NCBI RefSeq assembly: GCF_000003855.2
Contig: NW_003101666.1
Span: 1,349,956 to 1,413,955, forward strand
Origin: Blastomyces gilchristii SLH14081
Taxonomy: Eukaryota > Ascomycota > Eurotiomycetes > Onygenales > Ajellomycetaceae
Direction of reading: 5' to 3'
DNA length: 64,000 nt
Shown: positions 37,292-48,347 of the stretch, piece after piece
How positions within the stretch are numbered: the stretch's first letter is position 1
How the letters are laid out: each line of letters begins with the position of its first letter
Notes under the pieces: generated by a model
Databases searched by the model: none
Told to the model about the DNA's origin: nothing
The model's input: the letters and a program-made list of their open reading frames with translations, nothing else
Position numbers and translations under genes: made by a program

Positions 37292-37371
37292 TGCCAGCGT
37301 GGGATTCGAACCCACGCACCCCTAATGTGTGCGGCCTTGGTTACCAGTCTTACCAACTGGGCCACGCTGGC
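37292..37371 (-). ncRNA. tRNA-like head with A box and B box
   Basis: The minus strand has an acceptor-like pairing (TGCCAGC with GCTGGCA, the first T shared with the duplication). It also has an A-box match (TGGCCCAGTTGG) and a perfect T arm (GTGGG TTCGAAT CCCAC) containing the B box. The length is 80 bases. The D and anticodon arms do not fold normally: an expected 5-bp anticodon stem is absent. It is therefore more likely a tRNA-derived Pol III promoter head than a working tRNA. Confidence 0.65.
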
Positions 37372-37385
37372 AGAAGTCTGATTAT
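37372..37385. repeat. Target-site duplication (14 bp), right copy
   Basis: Identical to 35199-35212. Confidence 0.85.
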
Positions 37386-38809
37386 CTGTTCTCTGTTAAG
37401 ACATACTCAATTGCAGTATTTTCTATTATAATTGACTCACTTATTTCTGTATAATGAGAATGTTATATGCTTCTTTCACTGTGTCTAGTTATAAGATTAA
37501 GCATTTTCATTTCACTCTCAACTCAGATGTAAGACTATGAATAAAGATCTATAAATAGAAAGATATTGAAAGCTCTTCATTCAATATAAGATAATATAAA
37601 CTGAAGTATGTAAAGTATAATATAAGATTACTTACTTATCTACACTCAGTGAAGTATTTATAACACTTATCTCATATATTCACTTTCTCAAAGTTGTGCA
37701 AGATTCATTTGAAAAACTCATTTTATATTTATAAGAATGAATATCACTCTGAGTCTGTAAGATTTATCTTTTCATCAGTTATTTATAATAACTTCACTTT
37801 TCTGTATAAAAACATGACAAATCTTAAGACTTGTTAAAATTCTGTTAAGTATCTGTCTGTGAGTTTATGTTCAATCTGATAATATAATTGTATCTGACTT
37901 AGTCAGCTGATTACAGTATCATTTTTTCAGTTATTATTAAAGCTTAATAACTTAGACAGATCTTCTGACTTAATATATTTCATACTCAGATTCTTATTCT
38001 GCACAGCAGTCTCTGATAATATGTATACTTCTAAAGAGATTATAAACAATTATGATAAGATCTTCAGATTCAGTGTAGTCATCTATCTGTATAATCATTC
38101 AATCTCTCACTGTAGATCTAAGACCTGATTTTCTCTATTCTTATTAATGATAATGATTGTATCAGCAAAGCTCTTTATAGTGAATACTTAATCTGCTGTG
38201 AATATTAATTATTGTTTAACTTCTACCTTAGCCTGTTACTATGTACACAAGATCTCAATCTTGTTTAGAATTCTCATATATATACAGAGCTTTGATTCTG
38301 ATTCAGCAGTTTTAACTACTTTTCTTACTACTTTGAGTAAACTCTCTGAGAGATTCTGTATATCTTTCAGTTCAGATAGCAGAGAAGAGTATTATTTATA
38401 TTAACTAGAGAAGATATTCATTTCAGTGATTTCTTATTGATTATATAATATCTATTATTATATTACTATATTATTATATAATTTCTATTATTATTATACA
38501 ACTTCAGTGATGATTATTCTTTCTTTTTATTCTTCTTTTAAGTAGAGAGTGAACTTCTTTGAATCTGATTCATCACTCTTATTCTCTTTCTCACATCTCA
38601 TCTGTTCACATATGTAACATTCATCTGAGTGTGAAGTTTTCTCTCAATAAGTAAAGTAGTATTAATTAAATGCTCTTTCACTTATCACTCTTTATACACT
38701 ATCTTTTAAGATATTCTAGAATCACACTGACATAATAACTATGAATCACTTCATAGACAGAATTATCACATTCTGAAGAAGTCTGCACTTCTCACCAGTT
38801 TTTAGACAT
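37386..38809 (-). pseudogene. Gypsy-4 gag region, broken
   Basis: From ATG at 38809 (minus), 12 bases inside the 5' LTR border, short coding fragments (MSKN, then NSVYEVIHSYYVSVILEYL) can be followed between stops. Position after the 5' LTR marks it as gag. No zinc knuckle was recognised. Confidence 0.45.
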
Positions 38810-38820
38810 GCTATCAGATA

Positions 38821-38985
38821 TGATTCAAAGATTGCTTCAGTCAGTGTATGATTACAGGCATACACTGGCTTCTTATATATCATACACTAAATTAATTAGT
38901 GGCCGCTATGGCCTCTTTACATTCATAAGCAACTTCGGAAGCGGCCGTGTTATTATTCAATAGTCGTACATTCTTCCGAATCACA
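38821..38985 (-). repeat. Gypsy-4 5' LTR (165 bp)
   Basis: In plus orientation it runs TGATTCAAAG to GAATCACA and keeps a CG-rich patch (TTCGGAAGCGGCCGTG) that reads TTTGAAAGCAGCTGTG in the left LTR. Confidence 0.93.
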
Positions 38986-39252
38986 TTTTCAACAAATAAG
39001 TACTATGTTATAATATTATATAAGTGAGAAATGATTTCATAGTCTCATTTAATACTATTCTCAATAATGAGATCAGATTGAAAATGTGACTAAGAATTTA
39101 AATATATTCTTTATCTGAGACTAGATTTTTATTTGAAAAGTGAATCTGAGATCTTTAATATTTAAAATAACATGATTTGAGCTTAATGTGATGAATACAA
39201 ATCATGATCAGAAGTAATACTTTTAGACAATATAATAACTATAAAGTTTAAT
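38986..39252. other. AT-rich DNA between Gypsy-4 and hAT-like end
   Basis: No gene seen. It may be the interior of a second hAT-like element whose right tip is at 39285, but the other tip was not found. Confidence 0.4.
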
Positions 39253-39285
39253 TCTAGTCTTAGACATGGTCACACGGTCAGTCTA
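39253..39285 (-). mobile_element. Terminal fragment of a second hAT-like element
   Basis: The minus strand begins TAGACTGACCGTGTGACC, matching the left tip of the 18049 element; the differences over the first 28 bases are transitions only. It interrupts a Gypsy-3-type gag fragment. No matching second end was found. Confidence 0.55.
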
Positions 39286-39735
39286 GCTGAGCTTATAAGT
39301 CAATTTCAAAGATAAACTTATAAAAGCTTTTATAGATTGTAATTCAGTAGATAATCTTAAGTAATTATAACTTAAGAAAGTTTCTTTTCAGTTTGTAAGT
39401 ATCTCTAAAGATTATATCTAGAGACTCAGTTTAAGAATATTTACAGATAGTAAGTATTTCTTATAGAGAAATAGCTTAATTTTATAGAAAATACTCAAGA
39501 ATATTCTTCACTAAGATTAAATTATTTATAAGTTCAGAGAATCTCTCTGTTATAGATATAGAGAATAATGTTTTATAAGTAATTAATAAATTCTTTAAAA
39601 CTTCTTTTATAAAGATTATTTATAATTTAAATAACTACTTCTGAGTATCTGTAGTAGAGTTTACAGAGATTGAAGTATATAAGTTTCTAATTCTTTTAGT
39701 TATAACAGATGATTACTGACTGATAGAGCTTGAAA
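39286..39735 (-). pseudogene. Gypsy-3-family gag 5' fragment
   Basis: Reverse-complement alignment to Gypsy-3 15166-15610 is clear (for example TTATAAAAGCTTTTATAGATT). It is truncated at the hAT-like end. Confidence 0.75.
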
Positions 39736-39999
39736 TGTAAGAATAAGTACTTACAGACAATTATTCAGACATTTGCAGCTTGATATAATATATACTAATA
39801 GCTACTAGAAGTATTTATAATAGAAAGATAAATATAGAGATTAAATATATAATAGTATTTAAGCTGAGTTATAAATAGTAGTCATGAACTTCAGTCTATA
39901 TAGTTGTATCACGTGTGTAGCTAAGGGCCGCTAACTTTATTAATTATACAAGAGATAGAAATAGAGGTAAAGAGTCTATAAGAAGCAGAATTTCTTATA
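39736..39999 (-). repeat. Gypsy-3-family LTR (about 264 bp)
   Basis: In plus orientation it runs TGTAAGAATAAG to TTTCTTATA, matching the reverse complement of the 258-bp Gypsy-3 LTR, including its GGGCCGCTAAC patch. It is a second, older copy of this family. Confidence 0.8.
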
Positions 40000-40165
40000 A
40001 AATAATAAATTTTACATATATAATTGATTTTAACAGATTATTTTAATGAATTGAGTATTTTTATATATAATTCTTATTATTTTAAGAGTGAGTATTAACT
40101 GTTACAATTATTATAGCTATTATCTGTAACAATCTTCTTAAATTATATAATTAATTACTATATTA
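40000..40165. other. AT-rich DNA, nothing recognised
   Basis: No gene or element identified. Confidence 0.5.
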
Positions 40166-40918
40166 AGCTTTTTATAAATGACTCTATTAATATAACTTTC
40201 AATTATTTTACAAAATATTTATATTCTGAGCTGAAATTTTCTAATCCTCTATATTTAAAATTGATAAATATATATTAATTAGCTGAAAAAGTACTTACAG
40301 CAGTTCATAGTAATAAATGTATTAAATGAGTATTTTATACTAGTGTTACAATGAGTATATATTACTGAAGTCTGATACTAATTATATTAATAAATATTAA
40401 AAGTTTATATGAAATAATAACTTATATCAGTTAAAAATTCTTGATTTTAAGACAGTTTTTACACAGTGTATATACTTAGAGTTTTCAGAGAAATTTATAT
40501 TTAAAAATCTCTATACTCAGAGACTTTTATATCTGAAAACTCTATACACAGAGATTCTTTACTCAGAACTCTATACACAGAGACACTTTTATTTATATAT
40601 CTGAAAGTTTTCATTATCAGAGATGAGAGAGAGATCTGTGAGATAAAGCTTATAATCTGAAAGCTAAGACTGATTAAACTATATATAGTAATACACTAAC
40701 TAGTTCAGACCTAGTTCAATTGATGCATGATTCTAAAATCAGTATATGTGAAATTAAGCCTTTACATTAAAAAACATTGAAAAAAGCCTTTTAACACATT
40801 TATCACTATAGACGTAGTACTAGAAAAATCCTGAGAACTGATTCAACTGAAAGTTCTCAGATAGATGTCATGGTCTCTGACTGTATACATCTATAATTGA
40901 AGAATAATAATAATATAT
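40166..40918 (+). mobile_element. Diverged LINE 3' end, interrupted
   Basis: LINE 3' UTR sequence is seen at about 40166-40275 (ATTCTGAGCTGAAATTTTCT) and again at 40806-40918, with hairpin and (AAT)n. Between them lies about 530 bp of unrelated AT-rich DNA with a small direct repeat (AACTCTATACACAGAGA near 40535 and 40567). Either an insertion split the tail or this is a different LINE subfamily. Confidence 0.6.
40831..40860 (+). other. LINE 3'-terminal hairpin, diverged copy
   Basis: CTGAGAACT and AGTTCTCAG are kept exactly although the loop is 12 bases instead of 3. Confidence 0.7.
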
Positions 40919-43509
40919 AATATTAATATGACTTGTCTGTGACTTGTCTGAATCGAGTTGAATTGAGAAAAAGATAAATACCACAAGTTGAAGAGAACCA
41001 GTACACCATAGAGGCATGATGAACCTGCCAGCCACTCAGCTGGAGAACTGGAGTTTGATTCTTGTTACTTCATCTTCCTTCTAGTAATTAGTAGTAGTGA
41101 AAGAGGCGCCCAAGCACAGTGCTGAGGATCAGCAAATTCCCACACAGAATGAATTCATTAGTACAAGCCGATTTAACTCCTTCTAGCGCCCGATGATGTC
41201 ACACAAAAAAGCAAAGGGTCTCTGTTATTCCCGCGAAATGAAGGGGGAAAATGAATGGCAATGGGTTGTGCAGATTCCATACACATTATTAATGCATTAC
41301 TACGCGTATGTTCAAAGTTTCTATGTGCCCAATCGCAACTGCCAACCTGCCCGGGACAATCACTGAGGACAACTTATCTCTCTATCCCTGTGTGTGTTTG
41401 TTACTATTCGGAGCGGCAACTAGGCATACAACGGGCCCAAAGGTCAAAGTTCCAGGCTAAAGCCAGCACGGATGGGATGGGCGCCTTGGGGCTGTCGTAT
41501 TCAGGCAGAATTGTGAATGGATTACTGGCCTGCCCAAGAATCCATCTATATGTCTGGGGCTCATGGTACCGCCCAGTTAAAGAGCTCCGAAATACGCCGC
41601 AAGAAGGCTCCCGGAGTCCGGTAGTTTCCCCCAGTTGTATTGCGCCGCTTTGTTCCAAGCTTCTACCTCGCTATCCTCCAATCGGTTCAAGACGACATTC
41701 TTGCCGCGCGCATAGATGGTAAGTTGAGTAGTTGACCATCAGCAGGTCGAATAGTTGTTTGGGTGCATTCTCGCCAACCTGAGACACTTTTGTGATTCTG
41801 AGAGCATTTTCCCCCTGGATCTGGTTCTCTCAGAGAGGTTCCAGTGGTTTGGCCGTTGAAGGTTTGCCCTCGTTCCAAGCGAGCCAAAGTTCGGAGCAAG
41901 AAGAGAGTTCAAGGGGAAAAGTCTGTCTTGAGCAGATTTAATTTTTAGTTTTTAATGTTTTTTTCTATCCTATTATTTTGTCCAGGTGAAATAGTTTGGG
42001 TTTTTTGGTAACTGGTTGCGCAGCAGTATATATGATCAGCAGATATGGTTGGTTATATGCGGGGTAAAGGAAGAGGCGCAGGGAGATATTCAATATTTGA
42101 AGTAGGAAGAAGCTGTATAGGAAATACCTAGGTATAGGATATAGATTAGATACCCCACAGACTGAATACCAATGATAGTCGAGGGAATTCGCCTGACAAT
42201 AGCCGTTAGTTATCTATCTCACACGCTACCGCAGCGCAGAGAGCGAGGCTGATGCCAATAGGAACTGGCCCTCCTGGGCCATGCCAGCCCAAGCTGTCTT
42301 CGCCGTGCTGCTGGCTGCTGTGTCTGTTGGTCTGCTGGTTGGGTTGTTGGGTGTGTACGCTGTATTCTGTTTCTGTAGCTAAATAAGCTATCCAATAATA
42401 AATACTTATAAGAATAGTTGCCCGCAGCCGTGACCCGCGCCACCACCGCCCATCGCATATTATCACCACCGCCGCCGTCCATACCATACCCACCACTTGC
42501 TTGTGAACGACGACGACAACTGCTCCTCACCTCCACTACTACACCACGCTGGCTATCAAGCTAGTCACTAGGTTAACTAATTGTTCTTATCAATTCAAAC
42601 GAAATTGGTTTCTTCTCTCATTCTCTTTCCCGGGTAGGTATCTCTTTTACCTCGAACGCTTCCCCCCCCCCCCCCCCGCGGACGACGACGACAACAAACA
42701 ACGACAACGACAACGACTTCGACGACTAACATCAACCAACCCGCATCCCCCTACCGCCTAACATATCCTCCTCCTGCGCGCCACCCTCTCCCTCCTGTCC
42801 AGCTCCGTCGACTCCCTGAATCTTACCTCCCCTAGCCGTATTACGATCTCTCCACCGTGTTTCATCGTCCCGCGTGGCCGGTGCGTGCTTGGATCCTCAC
42901 ACAACCCCCACAAGGCTTGTGTGGGTGGCGCTTCTTTGTATCGCGATAGAACAAATCTAGCAGAGACAGAAGACGAGAAAGGGAATATATGTCTGACAAA
43001 AAGAGAGATTGATAGACAGAAGACAGACTCAATAAGGAATTTTCTGACGGTTGAAACGACTTTGCGCCTATAAGGAGATCGCTGGTTTTGCGCGCGACCA
43101 GCTGGGATCAATCGATCAATCAGACTGCGCCTTACAGTGTCAGGTCGACTATTCGTTCGTCGTATCTAGAATCTTCCTCTCTGACTCGCACCCTCTTTGA
43201 TCGGGCCTCACCAGAGCAGCTGGATATTTCTATCTAACACAGCCGCAAGCAGCTTTTTGCTGTTCCCTGGCATTGTCATCCACTTTTTCCGCCCTTCCCC
43301 CCTGAAAATTACCATTGTTGCCGCACAAGGGACCAACATACTCCGTCGCCCGCTTCATTTACCCCCCTCCCTTCCACCCTCCCCTCCCCGTCAATAAACA
43401 GGAGCCATCCAGGTCAATCAAATAATAGTAGAACCTTGAAGCCACTCTTCTGCCTTGAAAAAACCCGGGAGCCAAGAGAGCCACTCTCCATCCTGGCTTG
43501 TCCGTCAAA
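40919..43509. other. Left edge of gene island and upstream region of BEM1
   Basis: Base composition becomes normal between about 40960 and 41100. Reading frames on both strands (for example 155 codons at 41255-41722) overlap one another and resemble nothing I know, so no gene is called. A run of 16 C lies at 42662-42677. The right part is probably the promoter and 5' UTR of the BEM1-like gene. Confidence 0.5.
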
Positions 43510-45982
43510 ATGAAGGTATGTCACTCGGAAAACCCCACTATTCCCACCCGACTTTTGCGACGTAAAATAAAATAACTGGAGGTCGATTTGCGCCGCGCCT
43601 CTTTGTCTTTGGCTTTTTTTGATCCCGTAATCGATTGTGGTTGGACTAACGACTTTCTGTTCTGGCTAACGTTAAAAATCTTTCTCCCCAAACAGGCTAT
43701 CCGGCGCTCACTCAAGGGCGAAAAAGAACCGAAACCACAACATATCTCCATCACCCCAAAGTCTGCCATTGCTATTCTCCCACCAAAAAAGGTGAGCCAT
43801 TTCTATTTTTATTTTCTTCCAGTTAAACATTGTCAAAAACTTTATGTCCTTAATTTTTTTTCCCCTCCCCCCCCAAAAATTAATCCTCATGTATCATTCC
43901 TATCTAGTTGTCGACTGCATTCCAACCAAACTCAAGAGACACAAGAATTATGCATGGTGTGGGCGCGAAATTAACAAACGCCACTAACATAAAACTAAAA
44001 CTATTGGTGGTTATTCCAACATCTAGGTTATCAAAGCCCTTTATAACCACAGGCCCGAACCTGGCAATACGCAGGAGCTGGCTTTCAGCAAGGGTGATTT
44101 TTTCCATGTCATAAGCAGAGAAGACGACACCGACTGGTACGAGGCGTGCAACCCTCTAATCCCAAGCGCGCGGGGCCTCGTTCCTGTCTCATTTTTCGAG
44201 GTTATTGGCAAAAACGAGCGTAACAGTGGTGGGTCTGCGGGGAACCCCGAAGAATACAGTCAAGACCTGCACGACTCTGGATTTTCGGATCGCAGTCCAC
44301 AACACTCCCGGTCAGACTCGACAAACACTACCAAGCAAGCCGCTCGCGCCAGGATGTCTGCCATTGGCAAGGGCTCTGGCGCCATGGTGTACGGCATTGT
44401 ACAGTACGATTTCACCGCGGAACGCCCGGATGAACTCGATGCAAAGGCTGGCGAGGCCATTATCGTGATTGCCCAGTCCAATCCAGAGTGGTTCGTTGCG
44501 AAACCTATCGGTCGCCTGGGCGGCCCAGGCCTGATTCCCGTTTCGTTCATTGAGATTAGAGATATGACAACAGGCAAGGCCGTGGCAGACCCGCACGACG
44601 CTGTCAGAAAAGCTGGTGTCCCCCGCGTCGAGGAGTGGAAGAAGATGACGGCGGAATATAAAAACAGCTCTATCACCCTAGGGAAATTCGAGGGTGGAGC
44701 ACAGGGTGCAGCAGCAACAGCGGCATCGGGAGACATTAGCAGAATGACCATAAATGGCAGCGATCCTGTAAGTTTTTACAATTGCATTCGAAGAAGCGGT
44801 GGAAAGCAGCAGATGTCAAGAACTTTTACATTAGTCGTGTACAGAGCATTGTGACTGACTGTTTTCATCCCTCTTCCGTGTGGGGGTAATGATAAATCTT
44901 AGTACCAACAACAGAGCCACAATTCGGGCGTATACTCACCGAACCAGCAACAATACCAGAACCAAGCATACCGACAATCTACCCAGAAGAGCCGCAGCAA
45001 TCTCAAAATTTTTACCCCCCGGCCCTCGCGCCGGTTTCCGCATGCATCCCCCGATTCGACACCGATCACGATAAACACTGGTTTGTCATTAGGGCTAAAA
45101 TGGAAGATGGACGGTATTGGGAATTGTCGAGATACTATCACGATTTCTACGACTTCCAGATTGCCCTCCTGAGAGAATTCGAGGAGGAGGCCGGCAACAA
45201 GGGGAAACCGCGGACTTTGCCATTTATGCCAGGCCCCGTCACGCATGTCACCGAAAAGATTTCTAGTGGCCGACGGCAGAACCTAGATGAATACATCAAG
45301 AAGCTATTGTCGATGCCCCCTCACATCTCCCGCTGCCAGCTCGTCCGCCAACTCTTCGCACCGCGCCCCGGCGATGTCGAAATCTTCCCGACCACCTCAG
45401 ACGACTACAGACTCTCCGGCGGTTCGCAGCAATCCTCCGGCCACGTCCCTTCCCGATCAGAGTCAACCCATTCTACCTCCAGAGGCCATATAAACACGGG
45501 CAGCTACCCACCCGGCTCGATGGGACCTCCACCATCCTCACAACGCCAAGCGCAAGGGCACCCGCACCACCAGCAAGGACGCACGCCCTCGCAATCACAA
45601 TCAAACGGCAACGGCAGCGTGAACCTCAGCCGCTCCGAGCTGCAAAACCAGATGATGAACCGGCAACAGAGTGCGATGACACAAACCTCGTCTTCCACAG
45701 AGTGCGATGACACAAACCTCGTCTTCCTCTACCACAGGCGCCGGCGCGATCAAGATCAAAGTCTTCTTCCAAGACGACCTTATCGCCATCCGCGTGCCTA
45801 GCGATATCAGCTACGCGCAGCTGCGTGAGAAGCTGAAGGACCGGCTGAAGCTGGGCGACGAGATTATGCTGCAGTATAAGGATGAGCCGAGTAATGGGTT
45901 TGCGGAGTTGTTGAGTGACCATGATTTGGATACCGCGCTACAGCGGAATGCGAAGCTTACGCTGTATGTTGGGCTTGCGTAG
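43510..45982 (+). CDS. BEM1: Bem1/Scd2-type polarity scaffold (SH3-SH3-PX-PB1), with two frame breaks
   Basis: Exons: 43510-43515 (ATGAAG only), 43696-43791, 44027-44767, then 44903-45982; introns begin GTATGT, GTGAGC and GTAAGT. SH3-1 covers residues about 35-94 (ALYNHR...DWYEA...GLVPVSFFEV) and SH3-2 about 155-214 (VQYDFTAE...WFVAK...GLIPVSFIEI). A PX domain follows (RYWELSRYYHDFYDFQ, then PFMPGPV and RRQNLDEY) and a C-terminal PB1 (45744-45982, QYKDE and DHDLDTAL). Bem1 tethers Cdc24, Cdc42 and PAK at growth sites; PB1 binds Cdc24. Two breaks are seen: exon 4 starts in one frame but PX lies in another (shift near 44990), and a 31-bp tandem duplication (45666-45727) shifts PB1. Removing one repeat copy restores PX to PB1. 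Either assembly errors or a damaged allele. Confidence 0.9.
45666..45727 (+). repeat. Perfect 31-bp tandem duplication in BEM1
   Basis: The unit beginning ACAGAGTGCGATGACAC occupies 45666-45696 and 45697-45727 without mismatch. Thirty-one is not a multiple of three, so PX and PB1 end up in different frames. Confidence 0.95.
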
Positions 45983-48347
45983 ATGTGTTGGCACGAGGAG
46001 CAGTAGGAGTGTTTGGACGAGAATATATATTTTATATTTGTTTCTTTTCTTTTTTTCTTCTTCTTTTCTTCTTCTATTTTATGTTCTTTTCTTTTTCTTC
46101 TTCTTCTTTTTTTTTTTTTTTTTTTTTTTCTAGCACACGCCTGTGATCGTTTCTATGATCTGATCTTGCTGATTTGACGGCTTATTCCCCTTCTATTTCT
46201 CTTCTTTTCCAACTTCTTTTTTTGTTTTCTTCTTTTATTTAAACTTCTTTTTTTTATACTCTCTGACGGAAACGGAGCAACTAGCTGAGCTGCCGGAGAC
46301 ATCGTTGCTTGGATCTATTTCCCCCTCCAGTCCCTTTCTTCTTCCCTTTCTTCCTCTTCTTCCTCTTCCTCTTCCCCTTTTATATCCATTTTATATATCC
46401 TAAATATGACCCCTTCTTCCCATCTCTCTCCCTATATAATCCCCTCATCCTCCGACCTTTTTTCTTTTCCTTTTCTCTTTTTTAACTTATATCTACCTAT
46501 CTATTTCCTTTGTTGTTCGCTCGCGCTATTTATATTTAACGTGGCCCCACTGAAAATACCAGGATATGTATCGGAAAAAATTGGGCCGGGACGGATGGAT
46601 GGATGGATGGATGGACGGATGGATGTGCTCGATTGATATTGATCGATCGATTTGACTGAATGAATGTATTATGAGCCAGCCACGCCCTCCCTCCCCTTTG
46701 CGAAAAAAGGAAATGTGACATGATATGTTGTATGCCAGTTCGAGGGAAATTCAATCTCCGTTATATTATGGCTTTTTTTCTCACTTATTTCTTATTTCGG
46801 TTCCGCTTCATCCTTTTTCTTTGGTTTGCTCTTTTCAATCACTTTCACATCCACTGTTGGTGTGTGTGCGCAATGCTGTATTTTCTCTTTTTTCTGCATT
46901 TCTTTTATTCTCACCCCCCTTCCCCTTGTCTTTTTCAATATGTGTGCTACCCTCCTCTCTTATGATTTTTATTGTTTGATGGCCCCCTTTTGATGACCTT
47001 TTTTACCTGTGTTTTGTTATATCTAGCTTTGCTTTTTTTTGTCTGTTTGCTGAAACCTCTATAATATATTGTAAAATTGTGAAACTGAGCAAGCATCATT
47101 GATTGTCTCCTTTTTATTCACTGACTAACTAAAATCCTATCTAACTAGATGATGAGTTGGTAATGTTCAGTGACCTTGAATTTTGCTCGGTGGCGAGCTA
47201 GAAATGGCTTAAATATAATCCCTTCATACGATTTATATCGGGAGCCTTCGTGCAAAAGTAGGGGGCGAGGCACACAGTGACTGTATACTCTTCTGCCAAC
47301 AAGTGTTGTGGAGTAGGAACTCTAGATGAGATAGTAGTGGCGATAGATTCTGCTCTCATATATCAGTTATCATGCAAAGATGAAAGGATCAGGGTTTGTT
47401 AATGTAATGTACATGTACACCCGGACTCCTGAAGAAAGAAACATTATCAACTTCACAGATGAGTGATGCAGAGCTTCTGAGTTGATCTTCAGAGGTCAAT
47501 TGTGATAAGCTCAATGTTATATAACCCGGCTGAGATAGTTAGTAGAAACTGTAAATGGCTATCCTACTTTTCATCCATACTCTGACAGATATCTGGGCTT
47601 TCCTTATTGATACCACCATCCTTTTCTCATTGTTACTATCTCTATCTAATGATCATAGATCTGTATGTAGTTATGGGACAAGTTGTGTATCAACCTCGGT
47701 AATAATACTTCCCCACTAGCCGTAAGAAGACTAGCGTAGGTAACTAGTTTTCTTCTCGCCGCATTTCCCCCGAATCCCGTGACAATCTCGCCTTCAAGCA
47801 GATTCCGACATCTAAACCAACCTTCCATCTCAACCTCAAACAACCACTCTCTCGTCAATCCCTATTACACTGTTCTCATAGGCATCCATCTCGCTCTGAA
47901 ATTAGCGACGTCTGCTCCGTCATTTACCTTATTCTGCCATTTTGCATAGCGCCGCGTGATACCAACTTTTTGCTTCAAGCCCGCCTCTGCCGATTCCCGG
48001 ATCTGGTCCCCTCCCTCGTTCGATAACTACCTGCACCTTTTGACCGACCAGATTCCGCTCATTTGCGTGTGATTTACATAGCCATAGGGTTGCGTGTTCG
48101 ATACCCCGGCGACGAGTTTATGAAATACAGAGTCCGTCCCGCATTTTAGAAAGTATCTATTCCTGATCGAATCTCACTAGAAGGGTTCCATTTTGCGTGT
48201 TATTCCTTTCGGTTCTTTTCTTAATGTCATTTTCGGAACGGTATACAGCATAGTATAAAAATCAGTGACGAGAGAAACGAAATACACACTTTAAAAGGAA
48301 AAGAGAGAGAGAGAGAGAGATACAACCGTTGCTGGAGGGGAACGAGA
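45983..48347. other. Intergenic region between BEM1 and AFG1, simple repeats
   Basis: No gene supported. It contains CT-rich DNA, a run of 23 T (46107-46129), an imperfect (GGAT)n array (46592-46625) and (GA)n at 48302-48320 just before AFG1. Frames present are short and low-complexity. Confidence 0.6.

Larger units (their letters stand above)
35213..37371 (-). mobile_element. Chimeric retro-insertion: tRNA-like head, GC-normal body, LINE tail
   Basis: On the minus strand the insert begins exactly with a tRNA-like sequence (37371-37292). It continues through about 665 bases of GC-normal DNA with no gene (37291-36626), joins at 36625 to LINE sequence equal to copy A 4165-5557, and ends in the LINE hairpin and repeat tail. 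A 14-bp direct duplication flanks the whole block, so it entered as one unit by LINE-type retrotransposition. The layout is that of a SINE (Pol III head, body, LINE-derived tail) but about 2.1 kb long, or a template-switch chimera. Only the LINE part is mutated. Confidence 0.75.
28584..38985 (-). mobile_element. Gypsy-4: minus-strand Ty3/Gypsy element with a long 3' region
   Basis: Two 165-bp LTRs lie at 28584-28748 and 38821-38985. Minus-strand coding reads gag (from 38809), then RT (33.5-34.2 kb), RNase H, integrase zinc domain (32796-32536) and integrase core. The flanks TTTTG and TTTTC match in four of five bases, a weak duplication. A chimeric retro-insertion occupies 35213-37371. Between the end of pol (about 31.35 kb) and the 3' LTR lies about 2.6 kb with plus-strand frames. 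Confidence 0.9.

Noticed and set aside
37292..37371. A functional tRNA gene (anticodon possibly GGT)
   Set aside because: Acceptor and T arm pair well, but no normal D stem or 5-bp anticodon stem can be formed, and it sits exactly at the 5' end of a retro-insertion.
41030..41100. tRNA-like sequence with a B-box-like GAGTTTGATTCT
   Set aside because: No acceptor stem and no convincing A box; too weak to call.
41255..41722. 155-codon reading frame near the left island edge
   Set aside because: Overlaps equally open frames on the other strand, has no recognisable domain, and looks like chance in GC-normal DNA.
42206..42536. Overlapping minus-strand frames of 96 and 105 codons
   Set aside because: Two frames open over the same bases, low-complexity composition and no motif; probably BEM1 upstream region.
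43588..44114. Frames on both strands around the BEM1 introns
   Set aside because: They run through clear GT..AG introns and cover exon 2 of BEM1 in its own frame; they are not separate genes.
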